A stretch of 64,000 nt of DNA from Cycas panzhihuaensis (lineage: Eukaryota; Cycadophyta). The notes beneath the pieces were generated by a model. The model was not told where the DNA came from and did no database searches. It saw only the letters and a list, made by a program, of their open reading frames with translations. Where the stretch lies: the NCBI GenBank assembly GCA_023213395.1, contig CM041465.1, forward strand, positions 136,655,741-136,719,740, in the 5' to 3' direction. Positions 43,986 to 55,210 of this stretch are shown here, in pieces. Both the position numbers and the translations under genes were made by a program. Every line of letters begins with the position of its first letter. Position 1 is the stretch's first letter.

Positions 43986-45260
43986 ACAACATCTAAACAA
44001 AAGTGAAAGATACCTTCTAGAGGTGGTATTATCATATCAGTTGTTGTCTTGAGGATCTTTGTCGCTTCCTCCTCATTTATTATCATCTTTGGAGCTCCAT
44101 CTAAGCCTAACTCCATACCATTGAAAGGGGACTCAACTGTTACTACTTCTATTAGTCCCTTTGCCTTCCCAACTACCTCCTCATTTTCTCCCCTATTAGC
44201 ATCCCCTCTCTACTTGGTCAATAACTCATCCTCTCCTCTATCATTGCCCTATACTGGTCCAAGAGGAACCTCTCTATATGCTAGTTTAGTATCACCTACT
44301 CCACAGCTACCTCATGTTTCCACATGACCTCCTACTCTTCCTCCTTTTCCCCTGTGTGGACGTGGTAGTCTCTTTATTATAGCTCTCTTTGTAATATCAA
44401 TCTCATCATCTAACCATACTAGCACCATATCATAAGGATTAAGAACCAGCTAGTTCCTTGTCATCCTATTAAGGAGATGGCTATGTGTGTTCCTCGTCAT
44501 AACTATACATCTATCATAGACATGAGATCATATGCATCACTTATTCATCATAGGATCCATAATATTCAAGTTGCTTGGTTGCCTTGATAGTCTCATCAAA
44601 GGAATATGGTCATATAGTTAATACATTAGGATCAAGTCATATGAGAATCCTCCTCATTCCTACCTATGAATGTGTGATAACTATTGGGTCATGCTATCGA
44701 CAATAAAGCTACCCCAATCCATTTGAGTCCTTACTTCACATCATTGAATGATGCTCACCCACTAACTTGGCACACCTATGTAGTTTTATATTCAAGTGAC
44801 TCGAAATACAATGATATAGGCCAATACTTTCCTAAGTTCTAGAATCCCCTCCACCTCCACCATCACCTCAAGGGAGATGCCATAAACTCCAAAATAATTA
44901 GTCAACCCAGTCAAGTAAGTGTTATAGTCTCACTGAGTCTCCTTGTCCACTTTATGACTTAGTCAGATCTCTACACCCTAACATCTCACTCATCACATCC
45001 TCCTAATATCTCTGGCAGTGATCCAATGATCTCCTATCCTACATACTCAAAATACTCTCCCCTTAGGGACCTAGAGACTCATAAAATCTTCTAGAATCTC
45101 ATAATCCAGCATAAGCTAGATAGAGTGGTTAGCTCTGGCCAGCCCATAATACCACAAAAGCTACCACTCAATAGTCATTAATACCCCAAGGAATGACTTA
45201 ATAATCCATCCCCCATTCTCCCATGTCTTAATCCACTCAATGGGTTATCAAATAAAAAAT
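43986..45260 (-). pseudogene. Antisense reading frame in Tat 3' region
   Basis: On the minus strand a long stretch (about 44440 down to 43990) is nearly open: LNPYDMVLVWLDDEIDITKR, AIIKRLPRPHRGKGGRVGGH, then VESPFNGMELGLDGAPKMII and NEEEATKILKTTTDMIIPPL. Farther upstream (45250 to 44700) pieces such as WPELTTLSSLCWIMRF occur, with many stops. The plus strand here is pyrimidine-rich and has no comparable frame of its own. Several Tat-lineage elements are known to carry an antisense extra frame in this place. I cannot assign a domain. Confidence 0.45.
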
Positions 45261-46473
45261 AAAAGTTTAAGTCAGTTTCAAGTAGTTAAATCATAAATCA
45301 TGAAAAATACTTTACTTTTCTATTTTCTTCAACTTCCGCTAAAAATTTAATAACTGGACCAAAAATGTAACAAGTTAGCTAAAAATATAATAACTAGTTA
45401 AAAACATAATCTTCCAAATTTTCTATTTCAAAGATTATATTTTTTACTCACTCTTTATATTTTTTATGGACAACTCATGTTGTTGGCAAGTTCTATCAAG
45501 TTTTTTAAAGAAAATTACAAAAAAAAAAAAAAATCTCAATCAATAACTTACCTAATATCGTAGTCCTTATTGCATCCTCACTCTCTAGATTTAATGGTTC
45601 TCTCTAATCACTAAAATAGATCCTGGAATTATTATAACCTCAATATCAATGATGAAAAATATCTCCTAATCTAAACTCTTACACACTAAATGAATTGAAA
45701 AGGGACTCGTTTTTCCTTATAAAATTGGCCTCCCACTCATGGCAACTAGGTCTTCTAACTATCTTCTTCAAGTAGTTCTATCATATGTGCAATGTATTCT
45801 GCATATTTTGACTTTATCCTAAGGATTTTTGCCACACTATCTAGTCATTTTTCTCGCCCTTATTACTCTCCGTTAATAGGGAAATCGTGTTGAGATAAAT
45901 GAGAAACTTGGCCTGGAGATGGACTGCTCATAACCTATTCATGATTATACTACATGGGACCAATTTTTCACCTACATTTCAAATTCCATCTCCTTTTTGA
46001 CCGTTAGACCTCCTTGTAATTCAAGACCCTCTAAGACCCCATAGTCTGATTCACTCAAGAGATATAGGATAGTCGCTAATAAGGTAAAACTATGGTGACC
46101 ACCCCTCTGAAGCACTGCAAATAAGGTTAAACTATGGCAACAATATCTCCAAAAATAGGTGCTAAAGAGGCTAAATTATGGTAACTACCCCCCTCAAAGT
46201 CCCATCAGCAGGATGGCCAATCTAGTATCAGGTTCAAGTTTGAATGTGACCACATAAAAGGCATAAAAGGCTTTCTTAAGCCACCCTTGTTCTAGTTAGA
46301 TGGAATATCCTTTATCACCTTCACATCCTATAAATTTATCATCCAATTTGGCCTTTGTTTTTAACTTAGAAAATATATCTAAAGCATCTAAATCTAAACT
46401 TTATTTTAGTCCTAAAAACTAAGTTGCCACCATTTAACATCTTCCTCTCTATTATTAACAAGAGCTTCTCATG
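45261..46473. other. Tat 3' non-coding region, second part
   Basis: No gene. Contains an A run (45517-45531), a short minus-strand fragment (SKYAEYIAHMIELLEEDS, about 45760-45815), and a set of imperfect tandem units at 46081-46200. Confidence 0.4.
46081..46200 (+). repeat. Imperfect tandem repeat, about 43 bp x 3
   Basis: Units with core AAGGTAAAACTATGG start near 46081, 46123 and 46167 (GAGGCTAAATTATGG in the last). Confidence 0.6.
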
Positions 46474-46486
46474 ATAAGGGGGGAAA
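46474..46486 (+). other. Tat polypurine tract
   Basis: ATAAGGGGGGAAA directly before the 3' LTR start TGTTTCACC. Confidence 0.75.
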
Positions 46487-46631
46487 TGTTTCACCACAAC
46501 TAGAACTTTTGGCATAATTAGACTTATATCTAGGTTTGTTTGCTCAAGTTGTTTGATAGCTATTAATTCGACTTATGTAATGAATATCACTTTATTAGCA
46601 TGTTAGTTGTTGGATTTCTTTTGATGGATCA

Positions 46632-46636
46632 TTTTA
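46632..46636. repeat. Element B target duplication CATTT (left)
   Basis: Equal to 49804-49808. Confidence 0.8.
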
Positions 46637-46860
46637 TTGGAATATTGATAATACACATTTGTTTTGTCCCACACGCAAGTGGGTCCCACTCTCACCATCA
46701 TGACATGTATTATAAATACATAACATTATGTATCATATTATATCTATTATAAGGATGTCTTATTAATATAATTTGAGGTACCTTAAGGGTATCGTTCGAT
46801 CCTGGAGGTGTTTGTTTCTGTTTGTGAACATTATCTTATTGCAAGTTTGATTTTCCAACA
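46637..46860 (+). repeat. Element B 5' LTR, 224 bp
   Basis: Starts TATTGGAATATTG (TGTTGG in the 3' LTR), ends TTTTCCAACA. TATA box TATAAATA at 46711-46718, palindrome CCCACACGCAAGTGGG at 46670-46685. Confidence 0.85.
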
Positions 46861-46872
46861 TGATATCAGAGC
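46861..46872 (+). other. Element B primer binding site
   Basis: TGATATCAGAGC, one change from the tRNA-Met site in A, and directly at the LTR end. Confidence 0.8.
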
Positions 46873-48423
46873 TAAAGTGGAACAAGACTAGTTAGTTGTA
46901 AGGTTATGCGAGGTGATTATGTTTACAAGTGTACCAATTTAGTCGGTAAAACCATAGTTCTGTTGATGTATGAGGAGGTGATTGCCAGTTTATTTTTCGT
47001 GGTTTGCCAATATTGTTCATGATTCTATTCGTGGTTCGTGTGAGAGAATTCCCTGTCATCATTTGTATATTATTCAATGTGTCTATGTTCTGATTGCCTA
47101 TTCATTATTTATGAATATTCCATTCCACCATGGTGTTTGTCCATATGAATCCATTCAACTATGTTCAAAATATTTTTGTATATTTCCTCTCCTCTATTCA
47201 TGTTATCGCTACCATATTACATATTCCATTTTTATAGCACGCGAAGCCACTATATGTGTGAAGATTTATGCCCTTCATCAGTAAAATTTATAGAGAATTT
47301 GTACTTTATCCAGTGGAACATGTAACTTGTACTCAATGGAGTTTGCCTTGCATAATCTTATTCTTTCACCAAGAAGACTGTGAAGAAATAAATACCATGG
47401 AGTTATTGTATACCTCATATGAAGATTTGATTTTCCCTGGTTACATTGTTGATTTGCCCATGTGTGGATATATTGTATTGCGGTGAAAATCCCTGCATGC
47501 AGATGATCGAACAACTATAGGTTTTGCAGCTGTAAGAGAATGAAGAAAACTTGGTCCATCAAATAGATCACTCAACACAACCGACGAAGATTAAAACCAC
47601 GCAGTTGAAACCCTAATGAGTCATAAAGAGAGCAGTCCATCAAAGAAGAAAATAAGGACGTTAACCATGGTGATGATAGCCGCCCATGACTGAAGATGCC
47701 ACTCTAAAAACCCTGCGTGGAGCCATCTGGAGTTTGTGTTGCCCACAAAACTCACCATTGATACTTATAATAACCAGTTGTGTGTTTGTATGAATATTCA
47801 CCGTAGAGACATCATTGCCCGATGAAGATAATACAATCGTGGACCATTACCATTGTTTTAAAATCAATATTAATCAATCTAGATGCAGGTTTGATTTTAA
47901 CATGAAAATCATCAAGATGCAAGGACTTTATGGGTATAACAAAGCTAATTTGAGGGCAAGAAAGATAATGATTTAAGACAATGAGGTGCTTGTTACATGT
48001 GAGTTTACTGACATGTTTTAAGGATGAGATTAGGCATGTTTAATGATGTGTTCTAATTGATTGAATGGGCAAAGAAGGATGAGTGTTTTGTTGAAGTTAC
48101 CTGAGTTGCAAGTGTAGTGGCATGAGTTGTGTTTTGGGCAATTAAGTGAAGTGTGTGTCTTGGCAATTTAATGGTGACATGAGGTGTGCATGATTTCTGT
48201 GGGATGTATGTGGTTTAGGCATTGATTTGATAGTGAAGTGTTCTAGATACTTGTTATATGTGACTATTTGACAATATGAGAGATATATAAGGTAATGATA
48301 TGATGATAAAGTCAATGATGTGAGAGACATGAGACATAAGAAATTTTGTTGAGAGTGATCAATAGGTAAGTTACCAATGATAAGTAAGTTTGTTGATTAA
48401 AAAAGGGGACGTGGTGTTGGGAA
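46873..48423 (+). other. Element B leader
   Basis: Shares with A the box at 46961-46990 and the final 300 bases before the gene (ending GGGGACGTGGTGTTGGGAAA). Open frames of about 70 to 100 codons at 46982-47514 lack any match in A. Confidence 0.6.
46961..46990 (+). promoter_or_regulatory. Leader box shared by elements A, B and C
   Basis: TGATGTATGAGGAGGTGATT, the counterpart of the A box at 12416-12447. Here GTGATT replaces GTGGCTC. Confidence 0.45.
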
Positions 48424-49461
48424 ATGGCATTTACAATCATGGAGGAAAATGATGTGGTTATGTATGTTCATGAAACAAATGAATATTACATAAGGGATTT
48501 GTTTCTTTCGATACCTAAGTGTAATGGAGAAGACTACTTCTTTTGGACGATTAAAATGAGATGTTTTTTCATAGCTAGAGGTTTGTGGAAGTTGGTTATT
48601 GATGGATATGATACCCCTAAGGATGAAGAAAAAAAGGAAATACTTGAGAAGAAAGACATAAAGGTATTCATCATGATTCTTGCTGCATTAAACAAGGTTG
48701 ACCTTCCTTCAGCATACCATTTTATCATTCCTAAGGTGCAACGTGCAAGTACTACTAAGGAAGCATGGGATTTTTTAAGAGACATATTTGAACAAACTCC
48801 TAAAGAGATACAACGAATGATTGAAAAGGCAATTAAGGTCAGTGATGGTTATGGTACAGGTATAATGAATGAAGAAAATATCATTAACACTAATGAAACG
48901 ACATATCAAGATGAAGAATACATGAGTACTAGTGAAATTTCTATTGAATGTAAAGAAATGATGGTTCAATATATTGATGAGACTACAACTTCTACTAAAG
49001 ATGTTAAGAGTGATGAATCAATTAAGGTTTATTTAGATGACACTATTATTTTAAGGGAAATTAAATATGAATCTGATGGTTCTATAAAAAATGAGTCTTG
49101 TATTAATTCAAATCTAAATGATGCTCCTCCATTGAGCATTGATTCAAGTTCAAAGAGAATGCAAGTTGATCAAGATTCTACTCCAAAGGTTAAAGAAATC
49201 ATTGTTGTACACAGTGATCAAGAACTTATTCAGGATAATGATGACAAGCAAGTTATATTTGAAGATGGTTACTTACAGGATCTACATCAAAATCAGACTA
49301 GACCAAGTATAATGAAGAATCAAGATTTGCACTTTCTAGAGTTGTTACAACAACATCATGACTGCATGATGGAAGACAAAAATCAAGCTAAGGACATCAT
49401 CCTACAAAGGCATCAGTACAAAATTGAAGACGAAGATCAAATTAAAGGCACCATTCTATAG
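48424..49461 (+). CDS. Gag-like protein of element B, 345 codons to an in-frame TAG
   Basis: Starts MAFTIMEENDVVMYVHETNE; the same start aligns in A. Residues 25-120: copia Gag-type domain with YFFWTIKMRCFFIARGLWKL, MILAALNKVDLPSAYHFIIP and TKEAWDFLRDIFEQTPKEIQ. Residues 120-245: acidic, low complexity. The C-terminus has KDIILQRHQYKIEDEDQ, then a TAG where A has CAG (Q). Past the TAG the frame goes on in register for 31 codons (QKHYYKIEDKDQVKDIIFK and FPRTRYCKYK) to a TGA at 49552-49554, so the ancestral protein had 376 residues. No knuckle, protease, integrase or RT. Likely role: particle protein, supplied with enzymes by a copia partner (inference). Confidence 0.75.
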   Translation: MAFTIMEENDVVMYVHETNEYYIRDLFLSIPKCNGEDYFFWTIKMRCFFIARGLWKLVIDGYDTPKDEEKKEILEKKDIKVFIMILAALNKVDLPSAYHFIIPKVQRASTTKEAWDFLRDIFEQTPKEIQRMIEKAIKVSDGYGTGIMNEENIINTNETTYQDEEYMSTSEISIECKEMMVQYIDETTTSTKDVKSDESIKVYLDDTIILREIKYESDGSIKNESCINSNLNDAPPLSIDSSSKRMQVDQDSTPKVKEIIVVHSDQELIQDNDDKQVIFEDGYLQDLHQNQTRPSIMKNQDLHFLELLQQHHDCMMEDKNQAKDIILQRHQYKIEDEDQIKGTIL

Positions 49462-49566
49462 CAAAAACATTACTACAAGATTGAAGACAAGGATCAAGTT
49501 AAAGACATTATCTTCAAGATATTTCCAAGGACAAGGTATTGTAAATACAAATGACCCAAATGTGCA

Positions 49567-49577
49567 TTAAGGGGGAG
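49567..49577 (+). other. Element B polypurine tract
   Basis: TTAAGGGGGAG, only 12 bases after the ancestral stop codon and flush with the 3' LTR. Confidence 0.8.
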
Positions 49578-49803
49578 TGTTGGAATATTGATAATGCACA
49601 TTTATTTTGTCCCACATGTAAGTGGGTCCCACTCTCACCATCATGACATGTATTATAAATACACAGCATTGTGTATCATATTATTTCTGTTGTAAGGATG
49701 TCTTGTTAATATAATTTGAGGTACCTTAAGGGTATCATTCGATCCTGGAGGTGTTTGTTTCTGTTTGTGAATATTATCTTATTACAGGTTTGATTTTCCA
49801 ACA
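49578..49803 (+). repeat. Element B 3' LTR, 226 bp
   Basis: TGTTGGAATATTG to TTTTCCAACA. TATA box at 49654-49661, palindrome CCCACATGTAAGTGGG at 49611-49626. Confidence 0.9.
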
Positions 49804-49808
49804 CATTT
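49804..49808. repeat. Element B target duplication CATTT (right)
   Basis: Pairs with 46632-46636; the Tat LTR continues after it. Confidence 0.8.
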
Positions 49809-52800
49809 TATAGTTTAGTCCTTAGTTTAAACATGCTTTAACACTTATCATTTGATTTTAAGTTGATGGATTATAAATTGGATGATTGAATAGATGTGAT
49901 TATGATGACCTTAGTTTACCAATAACTTACACTATAATGCATTTTAATGCTCTCATCCAGCATAGTTTGTAAGCTACTCTAAGTTTTCCCTTTTCTAACC
50001 AAATTCTCTTTTAGTATTATGAGGTTTTTTTATCAATTTCAACCTTATTTCTACCACTTTTTGGAATTTTCTCATAGTAATCTACCCTTTATTGAAGTAT
50101 GTAATGTCTTTAGAAAATCTTAGTAAGTCAATCTTATCAAAAAATTAATTTTTGCTACTATCTTTTGGCCTTTCCAATTTATTGTATTTTTGGTAATACC
50201 AAAAATATGATGGTCATATTTTTGGCAACAAATAAAATATGACAATTATATTTTTAGTTATAAGTCACATTTTTTATTATCATACCCATAATTTTCTAAA
50301 TAGAATATTAATTTCTCATGATTTTCACTGTGGTGCCTACCCAAATTTAAAGTTTGGCATTACCACACTTGTCCTAATTGACTTGTGGTTGTCTTTCCTT
50401 CCTTTATTGCAATATTTGGTTGTTGTAAATCATCCAAACTATAGGTAGAAACCATGGTTTTCTTACCTATCCTTCCCCCTCTCATTTTCTATAAATCCAT
50501 GTGAGTTTTTAGAGGGTAGGAAGAGAGTCCTTGATGTAATAAAGTCCTACCTAATTTTTACCATCCCTTATTGCCTGTGTCTTGTTGCTTCTTGGAGGTA
50601 GATTTAAGTTTATCTTCTTAGCAGATTATGAACTCTATTAAAGGAATTTGAGGTCTACTTTTTCATCAATTATTGTCCAATTCTCATACTCATCCTTTCA
50701 CTCACTTACTAGGGTCTCCTTCCTATAGTTCTAGCTAATTTTTATTTATATCTTTCTCTTATACAACATCCTTTGTTATCAAACTCATTATTCTCACGAT
50801 ACTTAGAGCTTGATGGAAACTTGTTGGATAAGAGTAAAGCATCAATATAAGGCACACACGATTTTTTCTTAGATTGGAAGTAACTCTTTTAGTAGACTAA
50901 TTATTTGTTTTAGAAATTAGATTAGTTTGCTTTGAATTCTTTTTTTTTTTTTAATTAAAAAAAGAGGTATTTTCATTGCCATTATCTCTTACTTTCCATC
51001 AAAGTTTAATTGCTCTTTCTAGTTTATTTAGGCAATTTAACTTGGAATCAAACTAGTTTTGATTCCCAAGGCTTTATCACATTATTAGAATCATAAAAAG
51101 GAGTTGTTTTTAAGTATTAAACTAGTTCCAACCCTTAATTATTACCTCCATTAGGCATGTCCATTCACTTATCTCCTTCTTATTTTGATTCATAACTCAC
51201 AAAGAGATTGGTCCCAAAAAAGAGTTTAGCAAAACCAAGTCAATCCTTTATGAAGAGGTGAATGGTAAGGAAGGGTAATTTTTTCAAGAAAGTAGAGAAT
51301 CCCAACTCTTTTCCATAGGAAAATTAATAACTCTAATCAATTACTTATAATTAAAATTCCTTATATGAAGTAGAAATATTGTCAAAGTTTTGACAAGGTT
51401 TCAAACTTATATTTAATGGTTTCTCTTTTAAAAGTGATGATTTTATGATCTATATTATTATTTGATTGACCATTGTGCTACATATTAAAGTAGGAGTAAT
51501 CAAAGAAGGTGAATCCATTACTTTTTAACTTCATCATAAGATACCTATCTTGTTAACTATCTTTTGCAATCCTTTTTCTAAGTTTCTACAAATTAGGAAA
51601 AGGAGGTAAAGGAAAAGGAAAGAGTACTATCCTGTATTGATTAGTTAGTTTATTACTTGATCCCCTTCCCTTGCTTACTCATAAAAGAGAAAGGGAAAGT
51701 TAGGAAATTATTTATTGGGTTTAGAATTAAGAAGTTGTGATTTGATGTTATATGCCCCTTCCTATTCTTTCATTTGCTATCAAGTAAATCTAAAAGTTTT
51801 AAAAAGAAGTAAAAGAATAATAGCTAGGATAATTGTAAGTATAATTGAAGATTCTAAACTCCTTTACTGCTTGTGTGCTTGATTTCCTTTCATTTTCATT
51901 CCATTTAAGAAATAGAAAAGTAAAGAATAGGAAGGAATTACATTTCAATTATGCATGATTTGATTATTTATTTGGATGAATGTTTGCTTGTTGTTATTTA
52001 TACTTAACTAGGACTTACACACTAGATTTGCATATAGGCTTGGTTTGACATTGTTTGGTCCCTCTAGGGTAGGTTTCATCTCTCTATTAAGGATTTGCTT
52101 GATCACTCAAGACTTGGCATTGCTGGTGTACAAGCACATCATCTCCTAAATATAAATACTTCTCTTTGTTAGGATTTTTTTGATCGATTGGGACCTGACA
52201 TCCCCTACATAGAAAACTACTCTTTCTTTGAGATTATTTAATATTCAATTGTGTTTCAAATACTAAAGAAAGTGTCTTACCATTTTTTTGTAGGTTGAGA
52301 GTGGTTTCTTCTTTTTTCCTTCACCTCTAAGTATAGGAATCTATTAGATCTAGCAGTAGGGATACTCAAGTTGTTTATCTTCATGGACGTTCATCACTTA
52401 ATGAGGGAGTTACTAGTGGTTGTCCCTCGATAATGTCATTAATCTAGGTCTTGATCTCTCTTGGGTTCTAACACTCATCAGTCCTCCCTAGCTATAGCTA
52501 ATACGATTTAGACTACTCTTATGTAAGTGGAAACAAAGGTCTAGATTAGAATATCATCCTTAGGAGGGCTTCTTCAATAGTGATAGGACAAACCTAGGTC
52601 AATTATTTTAGGATATAGACCCCAAACAAATCCTCCACTTGTTGGAAGGTTGTTTATACTTTTTCCAAAGCAAATGATTCTTTCTTTATCATGTTTGATT
52701 ATTTGGAGTTCTTTTATTTGGTCAAATTTAAGTTTAATTTTTTTCATGCATGTGTGAGTTTATTTAAGTTACAAATTAGTTTGATTCTCTCATTCTTATT

Positions 52801-52923
52801 CAAGAACATAAGTAAAGAGACCTCTTCTTAGAGGTTGGTTGAAAGGTCCACCCTTGTGACTCATTATTGTTAGTTCACTCTCTCATAGATTTGATAAGTG
52901 GTTTGTCCCAAGATGAGGAACCA

Positions 52924-53714
52924 TGGGCAATTTTCAAAAGCTATTTCAATGTTATTTTAGATTCAAACATTTACTTTTCACTTATTTTTCTTTAAATGAG
53001 AGTTAAATTAGTTGAAATACAATGTTCTCATCACATTTATATCATTCAATTTTATCTTAGGATTTCAAATTAATCATACATACTCTTTGGAGTTTGAATG
53101 GTGATGTATGAGTCATGGTCATGTGAAAAAAATGTAGATTGATATTTTGTACAAAAAAAATCACATTTTTAACCTTAGAACTAAAAGTTAAATAATAGTA
53201 ATTCTTATTTTGTAAATTTTAAAGTTTGTAATTTAATTTATTTATCCCCTAATCCTTCTAAACCTTCATGTGACCTTATCTTGGGACAAAAAAGGCCTAA
53301 AGCCTACAAACTATTATTTATCATCCCACTTTAGTGATTTAAACATATGAACCTATTGATATTGCATTCTTCTCTTTATTTTTACAATTAGACATATTAA
53401 ACTTGCATTTTTTATCCCTTAAAATAGTTTAAAACATTAAAAATTATAATTTTTAAGGGGTTTTTAAGTCATTACTTGTATATTTGTTCTTATTTTCCTC
53501 TTCCTATATGGAGACCAGATATTTTTATTACTTTTTTGGCTCCTTGTATGATGTCCATTATTATATTTTAAAGTGCTTTTATCCAACTCCTTACATAGTA
53601 TTATTTTTCAACATTTTCATAATTGCAAGTGCAATTTTTTCTTCTTTTTTATAGTTAGATGCCTAGAAACTAAATGGGAAAAATTATATAGTTTAAAATT
53701 TTAATATTTCCAAT
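52924..53714. other. AT-rich spacer right of the Tat
   Basis: Begins with the right Tat duplication TGGGC. No gene or repeat recognised. Confidence 0.5.
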
Positions 53715-55210
53715 GCCCTCATGCTAAGGAAGTTAATTAAGATTATTGATGGCTCAGAAAGAGACACACTTTCTATTATGAAAATTAGACAAGAAACATT
53801 TAACGAGAGGGATTATGAAGTATTAACTATCATCGGCATGTTTGTTATTAATGATTTAATTATGCATGTGCAAGGGATAAGTATATAAAATGAGGCATGG
53901 ATAACATTGCAATAGCTATATAAGTCTAAGAATTAGTATCACATATTATACTGAAGAAATCAATTATACTTAGAAGAGGTTCCCCCATGTTTGTAGCTCT
54001 ACATCTCTAAACGTTAAGGGAGATCATAGACCAATTATTTTTTATTAAAGAGACCACTAATTATAGGGAATTGGTCTCCATAATCATGAATAGTTTGCAT
54101 CAAGGTTTCCAATGTTTATTACAACTCTAAGTCTAGTTAAGAGATCCCACTCATTATCTTTTGAGCACTTATATGGATTTCCCTTGCATAAAGAGAAACA
54201 TTTGTATTGATATTATAATCATGATGACGTGGCCTTTAAGGTGAAATCTAAACTCAAATAGACACTTAAAACATACTTTAATACATCTCAGAATAATACA
54301 CAAGGTTAAAAAATTTAAATAACATAATAATAATTGACAACATACATAGTAACAGTGGTAACACGCATGAAAGCAACAACATTAGCAACATGAATAGAAG
54401 ATTATGTGTTTTTATTATAGCAAACTTGGCCACATCGCTAAAAATTACTACGAAAAGAAGGTAAATAAAGGTAAAAAGAAAATTGAAGGTAATCAATCTT
54501 TTGAGGAAGACATTAATGTACATACTATTTTCATGGCCTCTATAGAATTGACTTAATAGGAGATAGATACCTAGTAATAAATCTAGGCATAACTAAAAAT
54601 ATTTCATTAAAAAGGAATTGGTTTAAAGACATAAACCATCATGAAGGAATAATTTCACTAGGTAATAACAGTAAATATAGAGTTATAAGATATGAAAATA
54701 TCCTTCTAGAAACTAAGGATGGGCTTAAGAGAATCTCTAATGTTTTGTGTACATCCTTATTTGAAAATAATATATTATTTGTTAATTGGGTAATGAAGAT
54801 GGAATTAGAAGTTATGTTTAATAAAGATAATTATAAGATTAGGGAATGAGAAAACATTATTACTTAAGGTAGGCAAGAAAATGGTGTATACAATCTTTCT
54901 CACATACTTAACCATGGAATTATAACTAAAGATATGAATAGCCACTTGTGGCATGAGTAATAGGTTATTTGAACTACTTTCACTTGAAACTACTATGTAA
55001 ACTCAAAATAGCAAGTAGATAACCTTTTGTATAAAAAGAGAACAAAGTTTGTGATAGGTGTGCATTAGGAAATAACACAGGGAAAAGTTTATGTAGAGTC
55101 AATGGAGAGTTAAGGAGAAATTAGAATTTGTACATAGTGATTTATGTGGACCATTCTCTACATAATTCTTTCAAGGAGCCTACTACTTTATGATTTTCAT
55201 TGATCATTAT
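53715..55210 (+). pseudogene. copia gag to integrase fragment
   Basis: Gag pieces KLIKIIDGSERDTL and DYEVLTIIGMFVINDLIMHV (about 53725-53870), AWITLQ.LYKSKN (53898-53935). A knuckle remnant reads CVFYYSKLGHIAKNYYEKK (54405-54462), where two Cys and the last Cys are replaced. The pre-integrase part is SHLWHE, LNYFHLKLLCKLKIAS and NKVCDRCALG (54940-55065). Integrase begins with LEFVHSDLCGPFST and FQGAYYFMIFIDHYS (55128-55210) and is cut at 55210 by Tat LTR-like sequence. Frame changes and stops are frequent. Confidence 0.75.

Larger units (their letters stand above)
46637..49803 (+). mobile_element. Gag-only non-autonomous LTR retrotransposon, element B
   Basis: Complete element of 3167 bases inside the Tat 3' LTR, with CATTT duplication, 224- and 226-base LTRs, PBS TGATATCAGAGC and polypurine tract AAGGGGGAG. 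It has one gene at its 3' end after a leader of about 1.55 kb. Same family as A, whose leader is about 1.1 kb longer. The two LTRs look close (few differences), so it is younger than the Tat. No enzyme genes. Confidence 0.9.
17777..52923 (+). mobile_element. Giant Tat-type Ty3/gypsy retrotransposon
   Basis: Bounded by LTRs of about 3.28 kb (17777-21060 and 46487-52923 with an insert) and a near-perfect 5-base duplication TGGGT/TGGGC. Removing the chromovirus (25779-38739) and element B (46637-49808) leaves about 19.0 kb. Order: gag, protease, RT, RNase H, integrase, a spacer, a second RNase H-like domain, 3' non-coding region with an antisense frame and tandem repeats. An extra RNase H and an antisense frame are known marks of the Tat lineage. 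All frames are broken. The LTRs differ at roughly one base in six over the first 140 bases by eye, so the insertion is old. Confidence 0.85.
46487..52923 (+). repeat. Tat 3' LTR, split by element B
   Basis: The left part is 46487-46636 and the right part 49809-52923. About 3265 bases without the insert, aligned with 17777-21060. A poly-T run at 50940-50953 and small indels distinguish it from the 5' copy. Confidence 0.8.

Noticed and set aside
46982-47514. Open frames of about 70-100 codons in the leader of element B
   Set aside because: Rich in C, Y, H and F, no match in A, and upstream of the conserved gene; most likely accidental.
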